Shown one piece after another: positions 9,846 to 18,523 of a DNA stretch of 64,000 bases; positions within the stretch are counted from its first letter, which is position 1; the number at the start of each line of letters is the position of its first letter. The DNA lies in NCBI RefSeq assembly GCF_001437055.1, contig NZ_JQBW01000004.1, positions 222,055 through 286,054 on the forward strand, read 5' to 3'. The notes under the pieces were generated by a model. It searched no databases. It was not told the origin of the DNA and saw nothing but the letters and a program-made list of their open reading frames with translations. The translations under genes and the position numbers were made by a program. The stretch comes from Limosilactobacillus secaliphilus (lineage in GTDB: Bacteria > Bacillota > Bacilli > Lactobacillales > Lactobacillaceae).

Positions 9846-10214
9846 CTACTTAAGGGTAACAGTAGCACCAGCGGCTTCAAGCTTTTCCTTGATGTCGTTA
9901 GCTTCGTCTTCCTTAACGTCTTCCTTGATAACGGAAGGTGCGTTGTCAACTAAGTCCTTAGCGTCCTTCAGGCCAACACCAGTGATGTCCTTAACAGCCT
10001 TGATAGCCTTAACCTTAGCCTGACCTGGTTCAGTCAGTTCAACAGTGTAGCTGTCCTTAGCTGCACCGGCGTCACCACCAGCAGCACCTGCAGCAGCAAC
10101 TGGAGCAGCTGCAGAAACGTCAAATTCGTCTTCGATAGCCTTAACCAGATCGTTAAGGTCAGAGATTGAAGCTTCCTTCAGAGAAGCGATAATAGCATCT
10201 TTATCAAAAGCCAT
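9846..10214 (-). CDS. rplL: 50S ribosomal protein L7/L12
   Basis: The ATG at 10214 follows GGAGG and gives 122 residues, the usual size; an upstream in-frame ATG is ignored. The N-terminal dimerisation part, the Ala-rich hinge (about residues 35-50) and the C-terminal domain with [11 protein letters not shown] are all present. L7/L12 forms the mobile stalk that recruits translation GTPases. It is co-transcribed with rplJ, 68 bases upstream, and the pair ends at a terminator. Unlike the usual order, rpoB does not follow here; a surface amidase gene does. Confidence 0.97.
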   Translation of the reverse strand: MAFDKDAIIASLKEASISDLNDLVKAIEDEFDVSAAAPVAAAGAAGGDAGAAKDSYTVELTEPGQAKVKAIKAVKDITGVGLKDAKDLVDNAPSVIKEDVKEDEANDIKEKLEAAGATVTLK

Positions 10215-10282
10215 GTTAATATCCTCCAATATTAATTAGTAAATTTTGTTTGTGTTCTACGATTAAGCGGCATTTAAACTGA

Positions 10283-10789
10283 TTATGCAGCTTCTTCGTC
10301 GTTCTTCTTGTCGGCAACTGCCTTGACAGCCCGTGCGATCTTGCGCATTGGATCTTGCAGTGCAGAAGCAAGCATGGACAGCAGGTCTTCCCGACTTGGC
10401 ATTTCAGCAAATTCGTTAATTTCATCAACGGACTTGATATCCTTTTCGATGAAACCACCCTTGATTTCAAGGGCATCGTGGTCGTCAGCAAAGTGCTTCA
10501 AGATCTTAGCTGGAGCAATTGGGTCTTCGTTTGAGAAGGCAACAGCCGTTGGACCAACGAAAGTAGAAGCTAAGTCTTCGTAATCGGTACCCTTAACGGC
10601 ACGGTCCAAGATCTTGTTCTTGATAACTACCATCTTAACATCGGCGTCACGCAATTGCTTACGCAGATCAGTGACTTCTTCAACCGTTAAACCACGGTAG
10701 TCAACCACGATGGCAGATTCAGCATCAGTTAACAGACCGTTAGCTTCTTTAACTAATTCTGCCTTCTTGGCGATAGCTGTTTCACTCAT
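10283..10789 (-). CDS. rplJ: 50S ribosomal protein L10
   Basis: 168 residues. The N-terminal rRNA-binding part contains [15 protein letters not shown], and the C-terminal helix ([16 protein letters not shown]) binds L7/L12 dimers. L10 is the stalk base and, in Firmicutes, represses its own operon by binding the leader RNA found directly upstream. The ATG follows AGGAGGTG. rplK-rplA, normally adjacent, are 8 kb away in this genome. Confidence 0.97.
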   Translation of the reverse strand: MSETAIAKKAELVKEANGLLTDAESAIVVDYRGLTVEEVTDLRKQLRDADVKMVVIKNKILDRAVKGTDYEDLASTFVGPTAVAFSNEDPIAPAKILKHFADDHDALEIKGGFIEKDIKSVDEINEFAEMPSREDLLSMLASALQDPMRKIARAVKAVADKKNDEEAA

Positions 10790-10946
10790 GAAATTACACC
10801 TCCTGTAAATGTATTTGGTACGGATTCATAAAAAAATCCCTATGACTTCAAAGACATAGAGAAGGAACATTTCAATTTCTTCCTCGGCAGGCATTCATTA
10901 AGGCTTTCGCCGCCTGAGTCTTAGGCAGAGTCATATTTATAACCAC
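10790..10946 (-). ncRNA. Ribosomal protein L10 leader with attenuator
   Basis: The 5' leader of rplJ-rplL is about 155 bases. It contains the conserved-looking stretch with GGCGGCGAAAGCC and GCCTGCCGAGGAAG, followed by a terminator hairpin (10829-10861, CTCTATGTC/GACTTCATAGGG and seven T residues) ahead of the rplJ ribosome site. This matches the known Firmicute L10 leader arrangement, in which excess L10 or L10-L12 complex favours the terminator. Confidence 0.85.
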
Positions 10947-10952
10947 TCAAAT

Positions 10953-10981
10953 AGTATAGATGATTAAGCCCACTTTTGCAA
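10953..10981 (-). promoter_or_regulatory. Promoter of rplJ-rplL
   Basis: On the minus strand, TTGCAA (10981-10976) and TATACT (10958-10953) are separated by 17 bases, placing the start near 10946 at the 5' end of the L10 leader. Confidence 0.75.
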
Positions 10982-11016
10982 GGCGTTTTTGATTAATAAA
11001 AAATTTCAAAAAACAA

Positions 11017-11045
11017 TTGCATTCTCATAATTCTAATGATATTCT
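11017..11045 (+). promoter_or_regulatory. Promoter of the steT leader
   Basis: TTGCAT (11017-11022) and TATTCT (11040-11045) are 17 bases apart, giving a start near 11052 and a leader of roughly 220 bases before the transporter gene. It is divergent from the rplJ promoter. Confidence 0.65.
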
Positions 11046-11080
11046 AATAAGCAACAAGTACAGGAAAGAGGTTTTTGATC

Positions 11081-11149
11081 ATGCAACACGTTACTGTTCA
11101 ATATCATCAAACATCCTCCTCAACCACAACATCCCTCGTGGTTGAGTGA
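11081..11149 (+). CDS. Ser/Thr-rich leader peptide of an attenuator (22 residues)
   Basis: This short frame starts with ATG at 11081 behind a ribosome site (GGAAAGAGG, 11063-11071) and stops at TGA 11147-11149. Residues 11-18 are Thr Ser Ser Ser Thr Thr Thr Ser: eight consecutive codons for two amino acids. That is the signature of a ribosome-stalling leader peptide, as in the E. coli thr operon leader. It lies between a good promoter and alternative hairpins that end in a terminator, upstream of a SteT-like Ser/Thr transporter. Its role is inferred to be sensing charged tRNA-Ser and/or tRNA-Thr. Confidence 0.75.
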   Translation: MQHVTVQYHQTSSSTTTSLVVE

Positions 11150-11242
11150 TTTTACTGTACGTTAAACTCGGTTGTTAAAAGCCGGCTTCACGAAATCACT
11201 CATCGTCAGTTAATTGAGTGTTTGTGAAGTCGGCTATTTTTA
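11120..11242 (+). promoter_or_regulatory. Transcription attenuator: mutually exclusive 1:2, 2:3 and 3:4 hairpins
   Basis: Segment 1 (TCAACCAC, 11120-11127, inside the Ser/Thr codons) pairs perfectly over 8 bp with segment 2 (11138-11145). Segment 2 continues as TGAGTGATTT (11143-11152), a perfect 10-bp complement of segment 3 (AAATCACTCA, 11193-11202). Segment 3 is also part of the 5' arm (11180-11202) of a long terminator whose 3' arm is 11215-11235, followed by ATTTTTAT. Stalling on the Ser/Thr codons would mask segment 1, free segment 2 to hold segment 3, and block the terminator. This is the classical amino-acid attenuation layout. Confidence 0.82.
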
Positions 11243-11270
11243 TGCAACTAAGGAATTGGGGGAATCTCAC

Positions 11271-12596
11271 ATGGGTGAAGCACATAATTTAAAGCGTTCG
11301 TTAGGTTTTGGTTCGGCAATCTCGATTGTGTTCGGTACGATTGTCGGCTCGGGGATCTTCTTTAAACAGGGTTCAGTCTTAGACAGTGCTGGGACGACCG
11401 GTACCGCCATTCTGGCCTGGGTCATCGGTGGTATTATCACCTTGACTGGTGGCTTGACCATCGCTGAAATTGGTTCGCAAATGCCATACACCGGTGGTCT
11501 CTATGTCTACATTGAAAACATCTACGGCCGGATCCCTGGCTTTATGGCCGGCTGGATGCAAGCCGTTGTCTACGGGCCAGCCATTATTGGGGCTCTGGTT
11601 GGGTTCATGAGCCTGATGATGGCCAACTTCTTCGGTTTGAGTGCTAGCTGGCGCCTACCATTGGCTGCGATCAGTATCATCCTGATTGCCGCTTTGAACC
11701 TTTTGGAAAACCGTGTTGGTGCCGCCTTCTCTGTCATCACGACGATTGCCAAGTTGATTCCAATTGCGGTCATCATCGTCTGCGGAATTTTCTGGGGACA
11801 CCAGGATGCCTTCAACCAGTCGCTGCATGAAATCGGCGTGCACGATGGCGGCTTCGGGGTTGCCGTTTTGGCTACGCTCTTCGCCTACGATGGCTGGATT
11901 TTGATTGCCAACCTGGGTGGTGAAATCAAGAACGCCCAAAAGATTTTGCCCCATGCAATTGTCCTTGGTATTACGGCTGTCCTGGTTGTCTACACGCTGA
12001 TTACGATTGCTACCTTCCGTTTCCTACCAGCTGCTAAGATTCACCAGCTGGGCGACAACACGACGTCATACCTGGTTACCTACATCTTTGGCCCTCTGGG
12101 TGGCAAACTGCTGAGTGCCGGGATCATCATCTCGATGTTTGGGACCCTAAACGGAAAGATCTTAACCTTCCCGCGGATCGTTTACGCCATGGCCAAACGT
12201 GGTGACCTGCCATTCAGCCGCTTCCTTTCATACGTTACGCCAAAGGGCAAGTCGCCAGTCGTTGCTACCAGCTTCATTGCGATCATGGCCCTGCTGATGA
12301 CCTACTTCTTTGACCCAGACCACCTGTCGGACCTGTGTGTGTTCACCGTTTACTGCTTCTACCTGATGGCCTTCTGCGGGATTTTCATCCTGCGGCGGCG
12401 CAACCAAAAGCCACGGCCGTTCAGCACCCCACTCTACCCATGGATTCCGCTCATCTCGATTTTAGGCGGCCTGTTCGTCTTAATCAGTGAGGTTATCAAC
12501 GACCCTGCCGGCGTAATCCTGTTCTTGGGGATTGTGATTGTTGGTCTGCCAATCTTCTACATCGTCAAGAAACTGGAACGCGCTGAAAACAATTAA
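11271..12596 (+). CDS. steT: SteT-like serine/threonine exchanger (APC family)
   Basis: The ATG at 11271 follows a purine-rich site with GGGGGA and gives 441 residues with about 12 membrane segments. The APC motif near the N-terminus (GTIVGSGIFFKQG) and AEIGSQMPYTGGLYVY are present. Stretches such as VVYGPAIIGAL, LATLFAYDGWIL and GTLNGKILTFPR closely resemble B. subtilis SteT, a serine/threonine exchanger, as recalled. The Ser/Thr-rich attenuator leader directly upstream independently supports this substrate range. It is a single-gene unit with its own promoter and terminator, divergent from rplJ. Another small neutral amino acid as a substrate cannot be excluded. Confidence 0.85.
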   Translation: MGEAHNLKRSLGFGSAISIVFGTIVGSGIFFKQGSVLDSAGTTGTAILAWVIGGIITLTGGLTIAEIGSQMPYTGGLYVYIENIYGRIPGFMAGWMQAVVYGPAIIGALVGFMSLMMANFFGLSASWRLPLAAISIILIAALNLLENRVGAAFSVITTIAKLIPIAVIIVCGIFWGHQDAFNQSLHEIGVHDGGFGVAVLATLFAYDGWILIANLGGEIKNAQKILPHAIVLGITAVLVVYTLITIATFRFLPAAKIHQLGDNTTSYLVTYIFGPLGGKLLSAGIIISMFGTLNGKILTFPRIVYAMAKRGDLPFSRFLSYVTPKGKSPVVATSFIAIMALLMTYFFDPDHLSDLCVFTVYCFYLMAFCGIFILRRRNQKPRPFSTPLYPWIPLISILGGLFVLISEVINDPAGVILFLGIVIVGLPIFYIVKKLERAENN

Positions 12597-12604
12597 AATC
12601 ATTT

Positions 12605-12648
12605 ACCCCTCCGTTGAAGGAATTATTCAACAGAGGGGTTATTTTTTG
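12605..12648 (+). terminator. Terminator after steT
   Basis: ACCCCTC and GTTGAA pair with TTCAAC and GAGGGGT, followed by TATTTTTTG. Confidence 0.88.
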
Positions 12649-12663
12649 GACTGCACAACAAAA

Positions 12664-12700
12664 GCGCCCAGCGTTCAGAAATCTGAACGTTGAACGCTCT
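12664..12700 (-). terminator. Terminator of the NlpC/P60 surface gene
   Basis: A hairpin around AGCGTTCAGA/TCTGAACG lies just downstream of the minus-strand gene stop and is followed on that strand by a T-rich stretch. Confidence 0.6.
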
Positions 12701-12717
12701 TTTTATTCAATTATTGA

Positions 12718-15486
12718 TTAGGCAAATACCCGCCGAATTCCGGCAACAACTGGGTGCTGCCAGTTAACAATTGGGTTGATGCCAACATATGGCGGCCAGC
12801 TATCAAGGATCTGGTCATTGCCTAAGTAAATACCAACGTGAATAATCGTCTGCGTGCCTGGTTCGTAGTAGAAGACCAAGTCACCACGCTGACGGTCGCC
12901 CCAAGCAATGTTCATGAAGTGCGGATCATTGAAGAGGTTCCGTGAATTCCATTCGTTGCCTGGGAAACCATGGTAAATGGAGCTGCATGACGTCGGGTTG
13001 ATTCCACCAGCGTAGAGGGCCTGCATTACCAATCCAGAACAATCAACCCCGTAAGCCGGTGATGAGGAACAGCCTTCGAGCCATGGCTTGCCAATGTACT
13101 TGGCCGCCTGGTTGATCATGGCTTCGATGTGGGCTGCCCGTCCTTGACCAGCACCGGCGCCCAGCGGAGCAATGTAGCTGTCAATCGACGTCCATTGATC
13201 GGCCGGGAGACCCAGTGCTACCCAGGTTGCCTGGTCAACCCAGCCAGTTGCCGGTAAGCCATGAGCCCGTTGTACAGCCATTACCCGGTAGCCATCATCG
13301 ACGGTGTAGTGGTAGCCGCCAGTACCGAGCCGACCCTTGACTAATTGCACCTTAATGCCTTCGTAACCAGGGCCGATGTTGTGGCCAACCGGACCACTTG
13401 GCTGAATTTGGGTGTAGTTGATCTGGTACATCCAGCTTGGGTTTTGGTAAGCATTCAAGTAGCGGTTGAAAATCCAGTTGTCGGAATTGTTTCCTTCACC
13501 ATTAGGAGCATCGCTGTAACGGCTGATTACTTGGAAAGCGTCATGGTTGTTGCCAACGTTAAAGGTGACGTCAAAACGCGCCTTGTTGGCACCGAGCACG
13601 TTGCCGTATGGGCCAAGCAAATCCGGACTGGCATTGCCAGCGACTTCTTGCCGACCAATCTCTGTGTTGCGGGATAAGTCGTAGAGGATGATGAAGTGGT
13701 GCTTGTAAGGCAAGGACATGTCATCAACGTGCCAGCCGGCTACATGAACCGTGCCGCCGTTTTGGCTGAAGTCGTCCAGCCAAGCGACATTGTTGTTCAA
13801 ATTAACCGTCTTGTCGTTGTACCAGTAGTCAACGTAATGGCCGTAATCATTGATGTCCTTGGAGTCACTATACCGGCTGACCAGAACAAATTGGTCACCA
13901 GCCATTGCGGGCGTAATCTTGAAGGTTGCACTGAACCGAGAATCCGCAGCGTTGGCAATGTTGCCGTAACCGTGGTTAGCAACATCCGCACTCGCCGTGT
14001 TTTGCACAATCTGCCGAGCAACTTCATGGTTAGTCGTCCGATCAAAGAGGATCAAGAAGTGGGTTGGCAAAATCTGTTCGGCGTCATCTGCGTGCCAGCC
14101 GCTGAAGTAGATGGTGTCGTTGGCCCCGTTGACGATGGCATTGTCGAGGTAGCCGGCACGATTGTTGTAAGGGGTGACCGACTTGTCATTAAACCAGTAA
14201 TTCGCGTACTGGCCAGCGTTGTTTTGTCCAGCCTTGGTACTGTAACGGCTGATCACGATCAACTGGTGACCGGCCATTGCGGGCGTAATCTTGAAGCTGG
14301 TGCTGAAACGACAGTGGCTTGCATTGTTGATGTTGCCAAAGCCGTGCGTAGCCACATCCATGCTTGGGTTATTGGTGACTTGCTGACGCGCAACTTCACG
14401 GTTAGCGGTCTTGTCAAACAAGATCAGGTAGTGGTTAGGATAGATGGCCGTGTCGTCATCCGCGTGCCAGCCTGAAACCAAGAGCGAATCACCAGCAACC
14501 TGGAAGGTATCCAGGTAGCCCGCACGATTGTTATTGAGTTTCAAGCTCTTGTTGTACCAGTAGTCGGAATAATTGCTGTTACCATCCTTAGAAGCTGTGT
14601 AACGGCTCAGGACCACTAATTGGTCGCCCATCATTTCCGGGGTGACATCGAAAGCCACACTAAAGCGGGCCTTTGCGGCGTTGGCAACCGTTGCATAACC
14701 AGCCTTTGGCAAATCAGCGCTCGCCGTGTTTTCCACCAATTGACGGGCAACTTCATGACCCTTGGTTTGGTCAAACAGGATGATGTAATGGTTTGGCATT
14801 CCGGCTGCTCGATCGTCGACATGCCAGCCAGAGGCGATGATCTTATTGCCGCTGACATAGAAGTTGTCCAGGTAACCAGCCTTGGTCGTAATTACCGGGA
14901 ACCAGTAATCAGCTCCGTTGGCGGAAGGTTCACCGTTGGCCTTTGTCGTGTAACGTGAAACCAGACGCAGTGATTGGGCGCTATTCAACTCGGAAGCTGG
15001 AACATCCACACTGAAACCACCCTGGCCTGAGATTGGCGCCTTTGGGTAGACTTTCTGCACATCAGGACGGTTAACCTCGGTCACCTGAGAACGGTATAAC
15101 TCATGATTGTTACTCCCATCCAAAACAATGACATAGTGGTTCATGCCCGTTTGGTAATGGTTAGTCGCATGCCAACCGTTAAACTTAACGGCGTTGTTGT
15201 CAGCATCCACGCTGGCGCCGTCCAAGTGGCCATCGTTGACCTGTGTGCCATAGTCAACCGTTCTAGCTGGCTGTTGAGCGGCTTGGTGCGTATTTGCTGC
15301 TGCCTGCGAAGTGCTATCGCCGTTTTGCACATTGGCGGTCAATGCCGTTTGATAGTCAGTAGTAGTATCCGCATGAGCAAACGTATTAGTTACTGCAAGG
15401 CCGGCCGTCAAGGCAACCACGGTAATCGCCATGGTGCACCAGGTCTTGCCTGCCTTGAATAGTTTGTAATGCTTTTTTGCATCCAT
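12718..15486 (-). CDS. RDV-repeat surface protein with peptidoglycan-binding and NlpC/P60 peptidase domains
   Basis: 922 residues, with the ATG behind AAGGAGGAG. A KxYKxGKxW signal (about 1-40) and Gln/Ala-rich spacer are followed by five RDV-type repeats (about 85-650). Several have drifted from RPDV to SADL, SMDV or SADV, and from SGF to ARF or SRF. A short PG_binding_1-like segment (about 680-760, with YRVMAVQRAHGLPATGWVD) precedes an NlpC/P60 domain (about 780-922). The catalytic Cys is in GVDCSGLVMQAL and the His in IIHVGIYLGN. The family cleaves D-Glu-diamino acid bonds in wall peptides. The variant repeats are alike and probably arose by internal duplication. It stands in tandem with the C39-like relative upstream. 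Confidence 0.88.
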   Translation of the reverse strand: MDAKKHYKLFKAGKTWCTMAITVVALTAGLAVTNTFAHADTTTDYQTALTANVQNGDSTSQAAANTHQAAQQPARTVDYGTQVNDGHLDGASVDADNNAVKFNGWHATNHYQTGMNHYVIVLDGSNNHELYRSQVTEVNRPDVQKVYPKAPISGQGGFSVDVPASELNSAQSLRLVSRYTTKANGEPSANGADYWFPVITTKAGYLDNFYVSGNKIIASGWHVDDRAAGMPNHYIILFDQTKGHEVARQLVENTASADLPKAGYATVANAAKARFSVAFDVTPEMMGDQLVVLSRYTASKDGNSNYSDYWYNKSLKLNNNRAGYLDTFQVAGDSLLVSGWHADDDTAIYPNHYLILFDKTANREVARQQVTNNPSMDVATHGFGNINNASHCRFSTSFKITPAMAGHQLIVISRYSTKAGQNNAGQYANYWFNDKSVTPYNNRAGYLDNAIVNGANDTIYFSGWHADDAEQILPTHFLILFDRTTNHEVARQIVQNTASADVANHGYGNIANAADSRFSATFKITPAMAGDQFVLVSRYSDSKDINDYGHYVDYWYNDKTVNLNNNVAWLDDFSQNGGTVHVAGWHVDDMSLPYKHHFIILYDLSRNTEIGRQEVAGNASPDLLGPYGNVLGANKARFDVTFNVGNNHDAFQVISRYSDAPNGEGNNSDNWIFNRYLNAYQNPSWMYQINYTQIQPSGPVGHNIGPGYEGIKVQLVKGRLGTGGYHYTVDDGYRVMAVQRAHGLPATGWVDQATWVALGLPADQWTSIDSYIAPLGAGAGQGRAAHIEAMINQAAKYIGKPWLEGCSSSPAYGVDCSGLVMQALYAGGINPTSCSSIYHGFPGNEWNSRNLFNDPHFMNIAWGDRQRGDLVFYYEPGTQTIIHVGIYLGNDQILDSWPPYVGINPIVNWQHPVVAGIRRVFA

Positions 15487-15640
15487 GAATTCTACTCCTC
15501 CTTAATCGGATGAAAAACAAATTTCAAACATTCTTATTAAACCACATACATGATAAATAGCAATGCTTTGCGGCATATCCCTCCACGTATTTCTGCTGTT
15601 TGACAAGCAATCATTGGCGAATTTAAAAGTCAGTCAACAT

Positions 15641-15680
15641 AAAAAAGCGGATTAGCGACTGAATGGTCCTAATCCGCTTA
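15641..15680 (-). terminator. Terminator of the C39-like surface gene
   Basis: A 10-bp stem (AAGCGGATTA/TAATCCGCTT) is followed on the minus strand by six T residues, 13 bases after the gene stop. Confidence 0.88.
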
Positions 15681-15693
15681 TTAATATATTCAT

Positions 15694-18264
15694 TTAGTAA
15701 CTAATTGCCCGTTGACGGTCAGCATTCCAGTGTGAGTAGAATTCGCCGTAGGACATGGCTTCCTTGCGCCCAGTCCATGGGTTGTTGTAAGTGAAGCCGT
15801 TAGCATCGTAACCAGTCAAGGCAATGGCGTGGTTGACGAAGCCGTTCATGTTGGCCATCCAAGTAACGACCAGGTGACCATTCAAGAGGTGTTGCTGGAT
15901 GTTCTGCAGGGATGTCCCGGTCAGAATGTCGCTGTGGCCGACGTAATGGTTGACCACTGGTGCAATCCCGGTTGGGAAAATCCACCAGCCGCTGTAGCTG
16001 AATGGGTTGCCGACAAAGCCGTAGTCACCATTGCTGCTTCTTGGCATCTCGTTGGCTAATTGAATCTTGTTGACATTGTAGCCAGCGTAACGCAGCATCA
16101 TTGTAACAGCAGTGATTTCACAGCCGGTTGGCAGTTCCGGCAGTTGGCAAATGACTTCAGCGTTGTTGTAGACCCCGACAATGTTGCCCATTGGCCCATA
16201 GTAAAGAGTCTTAGCACCAACGGTTTGGGCGCCAGAGTTAATTGAGACGTCACCAGAATAGAAGTCGGAGTAGTGACCGTTACCATTCTTATCGTCAGTA
16301 AAGCGGTGAATGATGCGGACCACCTTGTGCTGCATGCTGGCTGGCAGACCGAATGCCAGTTGATAACCGCTAGCACCGCTATTCAGGATGTACGGGTAGA
16401 CATTGTGGACATCCGGACGGGAACGATTGATATCTAAGACCTGCTGGCGGTACAATTCGTGACCGTTTTGATCAAGGAAAATCAACCACTGGTAAGGCTG
16501 GTTTTTAGACGTGTTGCTGGCGTGCCAGCCGCCCACGTAAATGCTGTTGCTATTGACATCGATACGATCGAATGAACCGGCGTTGGTGGCAAAGGTCCCA
16601 CTGTATTGGTCGTCGTAATTGCCATTCCCGTTTTCGTCATCGGAGAAACGCAATAGGATCTGCATGGTCCCATCAAGCTGGGCCGGGTCGAACTGGATTA
16701 AGGTGTCAAAACCACTGAGCTTGCTATTGTAAATGCTTGGATAAGCCTTGGCCACATCATCACGTTCGGTCAACTCAACGCGTTGTCGTGCCAGTTCACG
16801 GCCGTTGTTCATCACAAAAATGTAAGCATATGGGTGGTCTAAGGCGTAATCACTAGCCAACCAACCATGCACCTTCAACCCTTTATCGGTCATTTCGGAG
16901 CCGTCGATGTAGAAGGCGTGCTGATTCAACACTTTTGGTCCAAACCAGTAATCGGTGTATTGACCGTTACCGCCATTACCCTGATCACTCGTTGAGTAGC
17001 GACTGACAACCGAGTATGAGTGGCCGCCTGCCAGGTGCAGGTTGGAGAGGTCAAAGACGCCCTTAAAGCCGGACTTCCCAGCAACCGTGATTGACGGGAA
17101 AGCCTTAGCAACGTCAGGTCGGTCAATACTCGTCGCCTTGACCACCCCAGCCTGCTGCTTGGCCGTATTGTCGTAAATAATCAGAAAGTGGTTGTTTTCG
17201 AACTTGGCAATATCGTTGGCGTGCCAACCGCTGACGACCAGCTGATCACCATTGAAATTAAAACCATCCAGGTAACCTTGGTTAGCGAAGTTGCCATTGG
17301 TGATTGGGGCAAAGTAGTAATCAACATAATCACTATTGCCGTCTTTAGCGCCACTGTAACGACTCAACACCTGCAATTGGTGGCTGAAATCGAAGCGGCC
17401 GGCATTGAACTTAACGTCGAAACCGGATTGCGCGGCCTTATCAACGGAAGGATAAACCTTTGCCACGTCCGGCCGTGAGACATCGGTGACCAATTGACGA
17501 GCGACTTCCCTGCCCGTTGTCCGGTCCAGCACAATGATGAAACGGTAAGGCTTGTCGGCGGCCGCGTTCGTTGCGTGCCAGCCAGTCAATTCCAGCTGAC
17601 CGTCTTTAACACCTGCGCCATCCAAGTGAGCATAGTTATTCTTGTCTACAGTGATTGGAGCAAACCAGTAATCCACACTGTTACCGTTGCCCAGCGGGTC
17701 TGACGTGTAACGGCTGATGAGACGGATCGTATCGGTGTGGGCAAGCGCCTGATTGAGATTAAAGGTGACGTTAAAGCCAGACTGAGCGGCACCGTAGACA
17801 TTATGTGCCCGCTGAACATCCGGACGGTCAACGGCATCCTTAGTAATGTTTTGCCGGCTGATCTCACGGTTGTTGGTTTGATCATAGGCAATTATGTAGT
17901 GATAAGGACGCCCCTTTGCATCATTGGTGGCGTGCCAGCCACTGGCCACCAGCTGTCCCTGATCGTTGAGCTTGGCTGAATCTAAGTTGGCATAGTTACC
18001 GTGATCGTTTTGGTCATAGGCCGTTGCCTGTTGACGATCAGCAGTCGTTGCCAGATTAACTCTAGCATTCGCTGCAGCATTTTGCTGGTTATTCAATGCC
18101 GTATTAGCATTTCTGTAGACCGTTTCAATTTGTGCATCGGTCGGCTTAGCGCTCGTAGTGTCGAGCTGATTAGCAGAAGCCTGTCCCTGCATCAGCAAGA
18201 GGGCACTACCACAGACCGTCACAATTGGCAAAATCTTACTTTTAAAGTTGTTAAGTTTAATAAT
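15694..18264 (-). CDS. RDV-repeat surface protein with C-terminal C39-like cysteine peptidase domain; probable ATT start
   Basis: The frame has no ATG near its 5' end. A strong ribosome site (GGAGGGG, 18278-18272) is followed 7 bases later by ATT (18264-18262). Starting there gives 856 residues with a normal signal peptide: basic IIKLNNFKSK, hydrophobic core, then QASA. The first TTG (18231) lies about 40 bases from that site and would remove the basic part. The signal is not of KxYKxGKxW type, unlike its three relatives. Five RDV repeats (about 75-660) precede a C39-like domain: LPTGCEITAV holds the probable catalytic Cys, NHAIALTGYD the His, and NNPW follows. Such domains occur in secreted wall-associated cysteine peptidases; the substrate is unknown. 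AUU starts are rare, so a start-codon mutation with reduced expression is the alternative. Confidence 0.8.
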   Translation of the reverse strand: MIKLNNFKSKILPIVTVCGSALLLMQGQASANQLDTTSAKPTDAQIETVYRNANTALNNQQNAAANARVNLATTADRQQATAYDQNDHGNYANLDSAKLNDQGQLVASGWHATNDAKGRPYHYIIAYDQTNNREISRQNITKDAVDRPDVQRAHNVYGAAQSGFNVTFNLNQALAHTDTIRLISRYTSDPLGNGNSVDYWFAPITVDKNNYAHLDGAGVKDGQLELTGWHATNAAADKPYRFIIVLDRTTGREVARQLVTDVSRPDVAKVYPSVDKAAQSGFDVKFNAGRFDFSHQLQVLSRYSGAKDGNSDYVDYYFAPITNGNFANQGYLDGFNFNGDQLVVSGWHANDIAKFENNHFLIIYDNTAKQQAGVVKATSIDRPDVAKAFPSITVAGKSGFKGVFDLSNLHLAGGHSYSVVSRYSTSDQGNGGNGQYTDYWFGPKVLNQHAFYIDGSEMTDKGLKVHGWLASDYALDHPYAYIFVMNNGRELARQRVELTERDDVAKAYPSIYNSKLSGFDTLIQFDPAQLDGTMQILLRFSDDENGNGNYDDQYSGTFATNAGSFDRIDVNSNSIYVGGWHASNTSKNQPYQWLIFLDQNGHELYRQQVLDINRSRPDVHNVYPYILNSGASGYQLAFGLPASMQHKVVRIIHRFTDDKNGNGHYSDFYSGDVSINSGAQTVGAKTLYYGPMGNIVGVYNNAEVICQLPELPTGCEITAVTMMLRYAGYNVNKIQLANEMPRSSNGDYGFVGNPFSYSGWWIFPTGIAPVVNHYVGHSDILTGTSLQNIQQHLLNGHLVVTWMANMNGFVNHAIALTGYDANGFTYNNPWTGRKEAMSYGEFYSHWNADRQRAISY

Positions 18265-18440
18265 GATATTTCCCCTCCAAATATCAATTTATACCGATTG
18301 ATTGATAACAATAATAAAGATATACGTACTCGGAGCAGAATGCAAACCATATTTTCACAGTGCAACCTATTCTAATTGGGAACCATTAAGCCATCTATGA
18401 CCCGGATTCACCGGATCTACGTTACTCCCTAATTTTGGCA

Positions 18441-18478
18441 AAAAAATACCTCCAGGTGGCTGACCCGCTCTGGAGGTT
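18441..18478 (-). terminator. Second terminator downstream of rplK-rplA
   Basis: ACCTCCAG/CTGGAGGT stem followed on the minus strand by a run of T residues. Confidence 0.75.
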
Positions 18479-18487
18479 TAAGAATAT

Positions 18488-18518
18488 AAAAAAGAGCCGC
18501 ACAAGTGCAGCCCTTTTT
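18488..18518 (-). terminator. Terminator of rplK-rplA
   Basis: AAAGGGCTGCAC and GTGCGGCTCTTT form a stem followed by T residues on the minus strand, immediately after the rplA stop. Confidence 0.88.
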
Positions 18519-18523
18519 ATTTA

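Noticed and set aside
13696..14475. 259-codon plus-strand frame opposite the NlpC/P60 surface gene
   Set aside because: It mirrors the repeats of the real gene, which explains its repetitive look and length.
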